DNA from: Micrococcaceae bacterium UBA7136
Lineage (GTDB): Bacteria > Actinomycetota > Actinomycetes > Actinomycetales > Micrococcaceae
Length of the DNA: 7,576 bases
Direction of reading: 5' to 3'
NCBI GenBank assembly: GCA_002492045.1
Contig: DKXC01000003.1
Coordinates: forward strand, 9,576-17,151
Below the pieces are notes generated by a model, which was not told the origin of the DNA, searched no databases, and worked only from the letters and a program-made list of their open reading frames with translations. Numbering within the stretch: position 1 is the first letter of the stretch; each line of letters starts with the position of its first letter. Positions 1 through 6,128 of this stretch are shown piece after piece. The translations under genes and the position numbers were made by a program.

Positions 1-2
1 CA

Positions 3-22
3 GAAGAGGTAGCTTCCTCTTC
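3..22. other. Short perfect inverted repeat at window edge
   Basis: Bases 3-9 (GAAGAGG) are the exact reverse complement of 16-22 (CCTCTTC), with a 6-base loop. The repeat lies about 40 bases past the stop codon of the minus-strand PAC2 gene, so it could be that gene's terminator stem. The bases that would hold a T-tract on the minus strand lie outside the window, and seven base pairs is short. The remaining bases 1-63 hold no gene that I can identify. Confidence 0.25.
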
Positions 23-63
23 AAGGCGCCGGGTCAAAGCTAGGCCCAAGCTAGTTTTCAGGG

Positions 64-990
64 CTAGCTCTGCCCCTCAGAGTTCTGCTGGTTAGCCAGG
101 AAAGCCTCAATCTGGGCCCCGATTTCGTCCCGCGAAGGCACCTGACCGGCCGGACGCTGGGCCAGGGGCGTAGCCCTAAACCCTGCCTTGATATTGGCAT
201 CGTAGCTCTCTTCCAGGCGGCTAATCATGGTCTGAATATCAGGGTTAGCGCTAGCCTGCTCATTAATCTGTACCCTCACATTCTCAGACAGCTCCCGTAG
301 ACGGTCAGCCGGCAGAGAAAGCTTGGCCGCCATAGACAGGTGCTCCATGGCTACCAGGGCTGTTTGGGGCAGTTCAGACTCCGACAGGTACTGGGGCACA
401 TTAATAGAGAAACCTGCCGTATCAATACCGGCCTCAGTCAGCTTGACCTCCAGCAGGCTAGAGACCGAACCCGGTACCTGGGCTTCAGGCTGAAAACTAG
501 AAATGCCCTGGGTTAGGTCGGTGCGGGAGCCGTGAGCAGTGACAGGAATAGGCCGGGTATGGGGCACCGGCATAGGGAAGGCTGAAACACTCAGAGCCAG
601 AGAAACCTCCAGCCGGCGAGCAATATCCACCAGCTGGGTGACGAAACGCTGCCAGAGCAGATCTGGCTCGGCCCCGGTCAGGAGCAAGAAGGGCTTACCC
701 AGCCGGTCCTCAACCGCATAAAGTTTGAGCTCCGGCATGACCGGGTTCAAAAAACGATCCTTCTTAAAGGTAATTCGGGGACGACGGGACCGGTAGTCAT
801 GCAAACGATCAGCATCAAATTCCAGCAGGGTGACGTGGGAGAGCTCGTGCAAGAGGACGTCTCCCAGGTGACCGGCGGTGCCACCGGCGTCCTGGGGGTG
901 CGAGAGGGCAATAACCAAAGGTAGGCCCTTGAGACGGTCGGTATCGAAGGCACCGGCCTGGGCTATGTAGAGCGGTTCTTGCATGTTCAT
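64..990 (-). CDS. PAC2-family protein (proteasome assembly chaperone-like)
   Basis: A complete 308-residue protein that I recognise as the bacterial PAC2 family, related to eukaryotic proteasome assembly chaperones and common in actinobacteria. Visible family features are an N-terminal Rossmann-like start with a DAGG turn (residues 34-37), the DYRSRRP segment (65-71), TGAEPDLLW (105-113) and the MPVPHTRP-VTAHGSR stretch (140-156). A charged helical tail (about 250-270) is followed by a disordered Ala/Gln/Pro-rich end. No signal peptide or membrane segment is seen, so it should be cytosolic. The first ATG (988-990) is preferred over the second (982-984) because GAGGA at 999-1003 sits 8 bases upstream of it. 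The gene diverges from pepA across 213 bases. The biochemical role of bacterial PAC2 proteins is poorly defined. A link to protein turnover is inferred from the family name and the peptidase neighbour, not from any catalytic motif. Confidence 0.88.
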   Translation of the reverse strand: MNMQEPLYIAQAGAFDTDRLKGLPLVIALSHPQDAGGTAGHLGDVLLHELSHVTLLEFDADRLHDYRSRRPRITFKKDRFLNPVMPELKLYAVEDRLGKPFLLLTGAEPDLLWQRFVTQLVDIARRLEVSLALSVSAFPMPVPHTRPIPVTAHGSRTDLTQGISSFQPEAQVPGSVSSLLEVKLTEAGIDTAGFSINVPQYLSESELPQTALVAMEHLSMAAKLSLPADRLRELSENVRVQINEQASANPDIQTMISRLEESYDANIKAGFRATPLAQRPAGQVPSRDEIGAQIEAFLANQQNSEGQS

Positions 991-1156
991 CAGGGCTGTC
1001 CTCGCTTCCTTCTCTCCACTCGGGTCATGATTGTCTACCTATGCTACTGTAGTCTCTTTCGCTCTAACAGGCCTCTAGGCTGTGTTCTTTGCCGGTGTGA
1101 CCAGCTAGGCTAGAGACTCAAGGACTAACTCCTAGTCTGATGGCTTTTATTCCCAC

Positions 1157-1184
1157 CGGAGGGTCTAGCCCGCCTTGCCCTCCG
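1157..1184 (+). promoter_or_regulatory. Leader inverted repeat upstream of pepA
   Basis: Bases 1157-1163 (CGGAGGG) and 1178-1184 (CCCTCCG) are perfect reverse complements separated by 14 bases. The repeat ends about 8 bases before the pepA Shine-Dalgarno sequence. It could be an mRNA leader hairpin or an operator half-site pair. The sequence alone does not decide between these. Confidence 0.35.
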
Positions 1185-1192
1185 CCTACCTA

Positions 1193-1198
1193 GAGGAG
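1193..1198 (+). promoter_or_regulatory. Ribosome binding site of pepA
   Basis: GAGGAG lies 5 bases before the ATG at 1204. It fixes that start codon and is the best-formed ribosome binding site in the window. Confidence 0.8.
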
Positions 1199-1203
1199 AG
1201 AGA

Positions 1204-2718
1204 ATGAGCGAGCAGAAGAACCTATCCTTCTCGGTCGAGCAGCAAAACCTAGAGCAGCTGGAAGTGGACGCCCTGGTCCTGGGTGTTATCGCCGGCCAGG
1301 AGGGTCCTATCCTGGCTGCCCAGTCCCTGCCCCAGGAAACCGCCGAGGGCCTGGAGGCTGTACTGGAGGATTTGGGGGTAAGCGGTGCCGCTGACGAGCT
1401 GGTCCGCTTGCCCGGTAGCGATCAGCTAGCTGCTAAGGTGCTGGCCCTCATTGGCCTAGGTTCAGCTCCCGAGAGCGAAGAGGAGCAGCTCAGGGCCCTG
1501 CGCTACGCAGCCGGTTCCGCCACCCGTCAGCTGGCTGGTCTAGAGTCTGTCGCTTTTGATTTTGGCCTCGAGGATGCACAGTCCCTAGCAGCGGTAGCTG
1601 AAGGTATCGCCTATGGTGCCTTTAGCCCCCGCCAGTTGCAGGCTAAGACCGCTGATGCCATCAAGCAACCCATTACTGACGCTATCCTAATCACTTCCTT
1701 AGAAGCCGACCAGGCTCAAGAGATTTTTGCCCGGGCCCTGGTGCTGGGTGCAGCCGTCAACCACACCCGTCAGCTAGTCAATACTCCTCCTTCCCACCTC
1801 TACCCCCAGACCTTTGCCGAGCTGGCCCAGGAACGTCTGGAGGGCCTAGAGGACCTCGAGGTCAAGATCTGGGACTACCAGCAACTACTAGAGGCTGGCT
1901 TCGGTGGTATTACCGGGGTGGGCCAGGGTTCTGAGCGTAAGCCCCGCCTGGTAGAGGTTCACTACCGACCTGAAGGCGCAAGCAAGACCGTAGCCCTGGT
2001 GGGCAAGGGCATTACCTTTGATACCGGTGGTATTTCCCTCAAGCCCGCCACTTCTATGACCACCATGAAGTCTGATATGGCCGGTGCCGCTACCGTCCTG
2101 AACGTGGTTGCTGCTGCCGCCGAGCTAGCCCTGCCGGTTGCTGTCTCTGGCTACCTCTGCCTGGCCGAAAACATGCCCGGGGGTAACTCCATCCGCCCCG
2201 AGGACGTCCTGACCATGCGGGACGGCCGCACCGTTGAGGTCATGAACACGGATGCTGAGGGCCGCCTGGTCATGGCTGATGGTCTGGCCTACGCCTCGGA
2301 AGCCCAGCCGGACGTCCTGCTAGATATTGCTACCCTGACCGGGGCTCAGCTGATTGCCCTGGGTGTTCGCACCGCAGCTGTCATGGGCCAGGATCAGATC
2401 CGTCAGCAGGTGGTTGAGGCAGCCCAGGCCGCTGGTGAGGACTACTGGCCCATGCCCATGCCTGCCTATCTGAAGGCTTCGCTCAAGTCTCCGGTTGCTG
2501 ACCTACAGAACATTGGCTCCCGCTACGGTGGCATGCTCTCAGCCGGCCTTTTCCTCGAAGAGTTCGTGGGTGAGAAGGATGGGGCTAAGATTCCCTGGGC
2601 CCACCTGGACTTCGCTGGCCCCTCTTTCAACGAGGAAGGCCCCTACGGTTTCACCCCTAAGGAAGGCACCGGCCACTCCATTGCTACCCTGATCCGCTTC
2701 ATTGAGGCCTACGCCTAA
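1204..2718 (+). CDS. pepA: Leucyl aminopeptidase (M17 family)
   Basis: A complete 504-residue cytosolic metallo-aminopeptidase that removes N-terminal residues, preferring Leu, from peptides. The family is usually a hexamer with two metal ions per subunit. Residues 1 to about 165 form the less conserved N-terminal domain. The catalytic domain follows, beginning near VNHTRQLVNTPP. By alignment with E. coli PepA the metal ligands are K268, D273, D291, D350 and E352, and the catalytic pair is K280 and R354. The signature NTDAEGRL spans 348-355. All these residues are present with a constant offset of two from the E. coli numbering, so the enzyme should be active. Length is normal for the family. 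The gene stands alone between a divergent promoter region and a long hairpin, so it is probably monocistronic. E. coli PepA also binds DNA; nothing here shows whether this one does. Confidence 0.97.
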   Translation: MSEQKNLSFSVEQQNLEQLEVDALVLGVIAGQEGPILAAQSLPQETAEGLEAVLEDLGVSGAADELVRLPGSDQLAAKVLALIGLGSAPESEEEQLRALRYAAGSATRQLAGLESVAFDFGLEDAQSLAAVAEGIAYGAFSPRQLQAKTADAIKQPITDAILITSLEADQAQEIFARALVLGAAVNHTRQLVNTPPSHLYPQTFAELAQERLEGLEDLEVKIWDYQQLLEAGFGGITGVGQGSERKPRLVEVHYRPEGASKTVALVGKGITFDTGGISLKPATSMTTMKSDMAGAATVLNVVAAAAELALPVAVSGYLCLAENMPGGNSIRPEDVLTMRDGRTVEVMNTDAEGRLVMADGLAYASEAQPDVLLDIATLTGAQLIALGVRTAAVMGQDQIRQQVVEAAQAAGEDYWPMPMPAYLKASLKSPVADLQNIGSRYGGMLSAGLFLEEFVGEKDGAKIPWAHLDFAGPSFNEEGPYGFTPKEGTGHSIATLIRFIEAYA

Positions 2719-2734
2719 ATCTAGGCAGGGTTAA

Positions 2735-2775
2735 AAGCAGGTCAGGTTCATGTTTGCTGTGAGCCTGACCTGCTT
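2735..2775 (+). terminator. Hairpin terminator after pepA
   Basis: A 16-base-pair stem (2735-2750 with 2760-2775, one G-T wobble) encloses a 9-base loop and starts 17 bases after the pepA stop codon. On the plus strand it is followed by AGTTTG, a weak T-rich run. On the opposite strand the stem runs into TTTTAA, but no minus-strand gene ends here. It separates pepA transcription from lpdA. Confidence 0.8.
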
Positions 2776-2880
2776 AGTTTGAAATAAGTGGAAGTCCAGC
2801 CCCTCAGGGGATAAGCTAGAAGGTGACAATTCGGAAGGGGATTTTCCTGTCCCCGCAACCCATTGCAAGGGAGCGTCAAA
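2776..2880 (+). promoter_or_regulatory. 5' region of the lpdA-E2 unit
   Basis: This stretch lies between the pepA terminator and the lpdA start, so it should contain the promoter of the lpdA-E2 pair. The best -10 candidate is TAAGCT (2812-2817), which fits TANNNT. The hexamer 17 bases upstream (TGGAAG) matches the -35 consensus at only three positions. GGGGA (2837-2841) can pair with TCCCC (2850-2854). The same C-run could instead pair with GGGA inside the ribosome binding site. The promoter assignment is weak. Confidence 0.35.
2867..2873 (+). promoter_or_regulatory. Ribosome binding site deciding the lpdA GTG start
   Basis: AAGGGAG lies 7 bases before the GTG at 2881. An upstream in-frame TTG (2863) would place this purine run inside the coding sequence and has no good ribosome binding site of its own. 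GTG at 2881 is therefore the chosen start. Confidence 0.75.
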
Positions 2881-4257
2881 GTGGCCGATACGGCAACAAC
2901 AGAGTTCGACATCCTCATCCTCGGTGGCGGTAGCGCAGGCTACTCCGCAGCCCTGCGAGCAGTTCAGCTGGGCTTCACCGTAGGTCTTATCGAAAAGGAA
3001 AACCTGGGCGGCACCTGCCTGCATACCGGCTGTATCCCCACCAAGGCCTACCTGCACGCCGCCGAGCTAGCTTCTGAGGCTAAGGAAGCTGCCAAGTACG
3101 GTGTTAACACCACCCTTGAGTCCATCGACATGGCTAAGGTCCGTGACTACAAGAACGGCATTGTTGCCGGCAAGTTCAAGGGTCTGTCCGGTCTGCTCAA
3201 GATGAAGAAGGTCAACGTCATTGCTGGTGAAGGCAAGCTGACCGGCCCCAACACCATCACCGTCAACGGTACCGCCTACACCGGCAAGCACATCATTCTG
3301 GCTACCGGTTCTGTCTCTAAGACCTTCGGTATTGAGATTCGTGACCGTGTCCTCACCTCCACCGAGGCCCTGCAGATGGACTACCTGCCCAAGAGCGCTA
3401 TTGTTCTGGGCGGCGGCGTTATCGGCTCTGAGTTTGCCTCTATCTGGAACTCCATGGGCGTTGAGGTCACCATCATCGAGGGCCTGCCCCACCTGGTTCC
3501 CAACGAAGACCCCTCCATCATCAAGGTAGTTGAGCGCGAATTCAAGAAGCGCGGCATTAAGTCCTCCCTGGGCAAGTTCTTCAAGACCGTTGAGCAGGAC
3601 GCCAACGGCGCCAAGGTCACCCTGGAAGACGGCACCGTCTTTGAGGCCGACATTGTGCTGGTCGCTGTAGGCCGCGGCCCCAACACCGCCGGCTTCGGCT
3701 ACGAGGAGCAGGGCCTGACCATGGACCGCGGCTTCGTCATCACCAACGAGCGTCTGCACACTGGCGTAGGCAACATCTACGCCATTGGCGACATTGTCCC
3801 CGGTGTTCAGCTGGCCCACCGTGGCTACCAGCAGGGCCGTTTTGTGGTCGAGGAGATTGCCGGCCTCAAGCCCCAGGTCGTTGAGGATATCAACATCCCC
3901 AAGGTCACCTTCTGCGAGCCTGAGATCGCCTCCATCGGCTACTCCCAGCCCAAGGCTGAAGAGAAGTTCGGCAAGGAAAACATCGAGGTTGCCGAGTACA
4001 ACCTGGCCGGTAACGGCAAGTCTTCCATCCTGGGCACCGGTGGCCTGGTCAAGGTTGTTCGCGAGAAGAACGGCCCCATCATCGGTGTTCACGCCGTCGG
4101 TAAGCGCATGGGCGAGCAGATTGGTGAGGCCCAGATGTGGGTTGTCTGGGAGGCCTTCCCCGAGGACGTTGCCCAGTTCATCCACGCCCACCCCACTCAG
4201 AATGAGTCCCTGGGTGAGGCTGCCATGATTCTGGCTGGCGCTCCCCTGCACGCCTAA
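2881..4257 (+). CDS. lpdA: Dihydrolipoyl dehydrogenase (E3)
   Basis: A 458-residue FAD-dependent disulfide oxidoreductase that re-oxidises dihydrolipoyl groups on E2 and passes electrons to NAD+. It is shared by the pyruvate, 2-oxoglutarate and related complexes. Domains in order are the FAD-binding GGGSAGYSA near the N-terminus, the redox-active disulfide C46-LHTG-C51, the NAD-binding loop GGGVIGSEFAS in the middle, the second FAD motif YAIGD, and the C-terminal dimerisation domain with HAHPTQNE. In that last motif H437 and E442 form the catalytic dyad that works across the dimer. All key residues are present and length is typical. The GTG start is chosen from the ribosome binding site; a TTG six codons upstream is the alternative. 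The E2 gene follows 88 bases downstream on the same strand. Codon use is strongly biased towards C-ending and GTT/GCT-type codons and almost lacks CTA, as expected for high expression. Confidence 0.96.
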   Translation: MADTATTEFDILILGGGSAGYSAALRAVQLGFTVGLIEKENLGGTCLHTGCIPTKAYLHAAELASEAKEAAKYGVNTTLESIDMAKVRDYKNGIVAGKFKGLSGLLKMKKVNVIAGEGKLTGPNTITVNGTAYTGKHIILATGSVSKTFGIEIRDRVLTSTEALQMDYLPKSAIVLGGGVIGSEFASIWNSMGVEVTIIEGLPHLVPNEDPSIIKVVEREFKKRGIKSSLGKFFKTVEQDANGAKVTLEDGTVFEADIVLVAVGRGPNTAGFGYEEQGLTMDRGFVITNERLHTGVGNIYAIGDIVPGVQLAHRGYQQGRFVVEEIAGLKPQVVEDINIPKVTFCEPEIASIGYSQPKAEEKFGKENIEVAEYNLAGNGKSSILGTGGLVKVVREKNGPIIGVHAVGKRMGEQIGEAQMWVVWEAFPEDVAQFIHAHPTQNESLGEAAMILAGAPLHA

Positions 4258-4268
4258 GGATTCTTGAT

Positions 4269-4301
4269 GGGCAGGTAGCCGGTCTGTAAGGCTACCTGCC
4301 C
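4269..4301 (+). other. Intercistronic stem-loop between lpdA and the E2 gene
   Basis: A perfect 12-base-pair GC-rich stem (4269-4280 with 4290-4301) encloses a 9-base loop, 11 bases after the lpdA stop. The next bases are C-rich and the only T-run (four T at 4311-4314) comes ten bases later, so it is a poor canonical terminator. It may be a partial terminator or an mRNA-stability or processing element that sets the ratio of E3 to E2. Confidence 0.6.
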
Positions 4302-4326
4302 CACCCCGACTTTTGTCATTAGTCAC

Positions 4327-4343
4327 AAGGAGAATGTGAAGGA
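4327..4343 (+). promoter_or_regulatory. Unusual ribosome binding region of the E2 gene
   Basis: Two purine-rich runs precede the ATG at 4346. AAGGAG (4327-4332) matches best but lies 13 bases away. GAAGGA (4338-4343) lies only 2 bases away. Neither spacing is ideal. An ATG at 4334 lies between them and is followed at once by TGA, giving a one-codon start-stop. The E2 start itself is certain because the lipoyl domain begins directly after it. Confidence 0.5.
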
Positions 4344-4345
4344 CT

Positions 4346-6025
4346 ATGTCCACTACCGTAGAACTGCCCGCCCTGGGCGAATCCGTCACTGAAGGCACCG
4401 TCACCCGCTGGCTGGTTGAGGTTGGCGAGACCGTTGAGGTTGACCAGCCCATCGTTGAAGTTTCCACCGACAAGGTCGACACCGAGGTTCCCTCCCCCGT
4501 TGCCGGTGTTGTTGAGCAGATCCTGGTGGAAGAGGACGCTGACGTTGAGGTAGGCGGCGCCCTGGTTATTATTGGCGATGGCTCCGGCACTGCTGCTCCG
4601 GCTGCCCCCGCAGCCCCGGTTGCTGAGGCTCCCGTGGTTGACACCGCTGTTTCTGCCCCCGAGGCCCCCGCTGTTGAGACTGCTGCCCCCGCTGCAGCTG
4701 CCGCTGGCACCGAGGTTGTCCTGCCTGCCCTGGGCGAATCCGTCACCGAAGGCACCGTCACCCGCTGGCTCAAGGAAGTTGGCGAAGAGGTCGCTGTTGA
4801 CGAGCCCCTGGTTGAGGTTTCCACCGACAAGGTCGACACCGAGGTTCCCTCCCCCGTTGCCGGTACCCTGCTAGAGATCCGTGTCCAGGAGGATGAGGAC
4901 GCCGAGGTTGGCCAGGTTCTGGCTGTCATCGGTAGCGCAGCAGCAGCTGCCCCCGCAGCCCCTGCTGCTCCGGCTCCGGTTGCTGAGGCCCCCGCCGCTC
5001 CTGCTCCCGTAGCTGCCCCTGCTGCCGCACCCGTTGCTGCTCCCGCCGTCGAGCTGCCTGCAGGTGACAACGGTGAAGCCTACGTGACTCCTCTGGTTCG
5101 CAAGCTGGCCAAGCAGGAAGGCATCGACCTGTCCACTATCAAGGGCACCGGTGTTGGTGGCCGCATCCGCAAGCAGGACGTCCTGGCTGCTGCTGAGGCT
5201 AAGAAGGCTTCCGTTGCCCCCGCCGCTCCTGCTGCTCCGGCTGCCGCAGCTCCCGCTGCTGCTGCCCCCAAGGCTGCTGCACCTGCTCCTGCTGTTTCCT
5301 CCAAGCGTGGCACCACCGAGAAGGCCCCCCGTATCCGCCAGACCGTTGCCAAGCGCATGGTTGAGTCCCTGGCTGTGTCTGCCCAGCTGACCACCGTCCA
5401 GGAAGTTGACCTGACCCGTCTGGTTGCCCTGCGCAACAAGGCTAAGGACGGCTTCGCCGCTCGTGAGGGCGCCAAGCTGACCTTCCTGCCCTTCTTCACC
5501 AAGGCAGTCACCGAGGCCCTGCAGCAGTTCCCCCAGTTCAACTCCTCCATGAGCGATGACTTCAAGGAGATCACCTACCACGCATCCGAGAACATCGGCC
5601 TGGCTGTTGACACCCCCAAGGGTCTGCTGGTTCCGGTCATCAAGGACGCCGGTGAACTCAACATTGCTGGCCTGGCCAAGAAGATCAACGACGTGGCTAA
5701 GCGTTCCCGCGACGGCCAGGTTGCCCCCGAGGAGCTGTCTGGTTCTACCTTCACCATCTCCTCTACCGGCCAGACCGGTGGTGTCTTCTTCACCCCCATC
5801 ATCAACCAGCCCAACGTAGCAATCCTGGGCATCGGTTCCACCAACAAGCGTCCTGCTGTCATCCAGGATGCTGAGGGTAACGATGTTATTGCTATTCGCT
5901 CCCTGGCCTATTTCTCCCTGACCTACGACCACCGCGTCGTAGACGGTGCAGATGCCGGCCGCTTCCTGGCCTTCCTCAAGAACCGCCTGGAAGAAGCAGC
6001 TTTCGAGGCTGAACTGGGTCTCTAA
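4346..6025 (+). CDS. sucB: Dihydrolipoamide acyltransferase E2, two lipoyl domains (actinobacterial SucB/DlaT type)
   Basis: A 559-residue E2 core enzyme of a 2-oxoacid dehydrogenase complex. It accepts acyl groups from E1 on lipoyl-lysines and transfers them to CoA. Domains in order: lipoyl domain 1 (about 2-78, lipoyl-lysine K43 in STDKVD); Ala/Pro linker; lipoyl domain 2 (about 123-198, K162); Ala/Pro linker; peripheral subunit-binding domain (about 246-282, VTPLVRKLAK and GTGVGGRI); Ala/Pro linker; catalytic acyltransferase domain (about 326-559). The catalytic motif DHRVVDG holds H529 and D533. Length and layout match actinobacterial proteins usually annotated SucB. In Mycobacterium and Corynebacterium the equivalent (DlaT/AceF) is the acetyltransferase of pyruvate dehydrogenase, while the 2-oxoglutarate branch uses an E1 with a fused E2-type domain. 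The substrate is therefore more probably acetyl than succinyl, an inference from the family. The gene shares lpdA's high-expression codon bias and is followed by a strong terminator. Confidence 0.95.
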   Translation: MSTTVELPALGESVTEGTVTRWLVEVGETVEVDQPIVEVSTDKVDTEVPSPVAGVVEQILVEEDADVEVGGALVIIGDGSGTAAPAAPAAPVAEAPVVDTAVSAPEAPAVETAAPAAAAAGTEVVLPALGESVTEGTVTRWLKEVGEEVAVDEPLVEVSTDKVDTEVPSPVAGTLLEIRVQEDEDAEVGQVLAVIGSAAAAAPAAPAAPAPVAEAPAAPAPVAAPAAAPVAAPAVELPAGDNGEAYVTPLVRKLAKQEGIDLSTIKGTGVGGRIRKQDVLAAAEAKKASVAPAAPAAPAAAAPAAAAPKAAAPAPAVSSKRGTTEKAPRIRQTVAKRMVESLAVSAQLTTVQEVDLTRLVALRNKAKDGFAAREGAKLTFLPFFTKAVTEALQQFPQFNSSMSDDFKEITYHASENIGLAVDTPKGLLVPVIKDAGELNIAGLAKKINDVAKRSRDGQVAPEELSGSTFTISSTGQTGGVFFTPIINQPNVAILGIGSTNKRPAVIQDAEGNDVIAIRSLAYFSLTYDHRVVDGADAGRFLAFLKNRLEEAAFEAELGL

Positions 6026-6064
6026 GCTAACCTGTCCCTGGGTTTTATGCCCAGTAAGGTAAGC

Positions 6065-6101
6065 AAACCGGCTCCTCCCTTTCGTGGGAGGGGCCGGTTT
6101 T
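6065..6101 (+). terminator. Strong intrinsic terminator of the lpdA-E2 unit
   Basis: A 15-base-pair stem (6065-6079 with 6086-6100, one G-T wobble) encloses the loop TTTCGT. It ends in a T-run (6098-6101) followed by the pyrimidine stretch CTCT. It starts 39 bases after the E2 stop. A smaller 5-base-pair hairpin (6038-6042 with 6050-6054) precedes it. Confidence 0.92.
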
Positions 6102-6113
6102 CTCTTGCCTGGG

Positions 6114-6121
6114 TATAGACT
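6114..6121 (+). promoter_or_regulatory. Candidate -10 element of a leaderless promoter
   Basis: TATAGACT contains TAGACT (6116-6121), a match to the actinobacterial TANNNT -10 pattern. Its last base lies 7 bases before the ATG at 6129, so transcription would start at or next to the start codon. No Shine-Dalgarno sequence precedes that ATG, and the upstream transcript is stopped by the terminator at 6065-6101. No good -35 hexamer is seen at the usual distance. Confidence 0.55.
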
Positions 6122-6128
6122 GGTGCCT

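Larger units (their letters stand above)
991..1203. promoter_or_regulatory. Divergent intergenic region between PAC2 gene and pepA
   Basis: This 213-base gap must hold the 5' signals of both divergent genes. I see no convincing -35/-10 pair. TANNNT hexamers that could be -10 elements occur on the plus strand at 1106-1111 (TAGGCT) and 1133-1138 (TAGTCT), and on the minus strand around 1039-1044 (TAGCAT), all without good -35 partners. An imperfect hairpin is possible at 1114-1138: AGACT pairs with AGTCT and AGGA with TCCT, with a two-base bulge and a 5-base loop. The gap holds six CTAG sites. Confidence 0.4.

Noticed and set aside
3..95. Possible 3' end of a plus-strand gene (frame open from the left edge to TAG at 93-95)
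   Set aside because: The roughly 30 codons are Ser/Arg-rich with no recognisable motif, and the frame would overlap the end of the PAC2 gene. A minus-strand frame is equally open here, so neither can be supported.
4264..4293. Possible promoter TTGATG ... TAAGGC upstream of the E2 gene
   Set aside because: The 17-base spacing fits, but the -10 hexamer lacks the final T and both elements lie within or beside the hairpin stem. Co-transcription with lpdA is simpler.
3067..5070. Long minus-strand open frame (667 codons) antisense to lpdA and the E2 gene
   Set aside because: It overlies two well-recognised genes and its N-terminal part is only the reverse of the E2 Ala/Pro linkers. Strong codon bias on the plus strand removes stop codons on the other strand. 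It matches no known protein and is low in complexity.
4573..5310. Ala/Pro-rich repetitive DNA as a possible tandem repeat array
   Set aside because: These are the flexible linkers between the lipoyl, subunit-binding and catalytic domains of E2. Codons vary and no fixed repeat unit is present.
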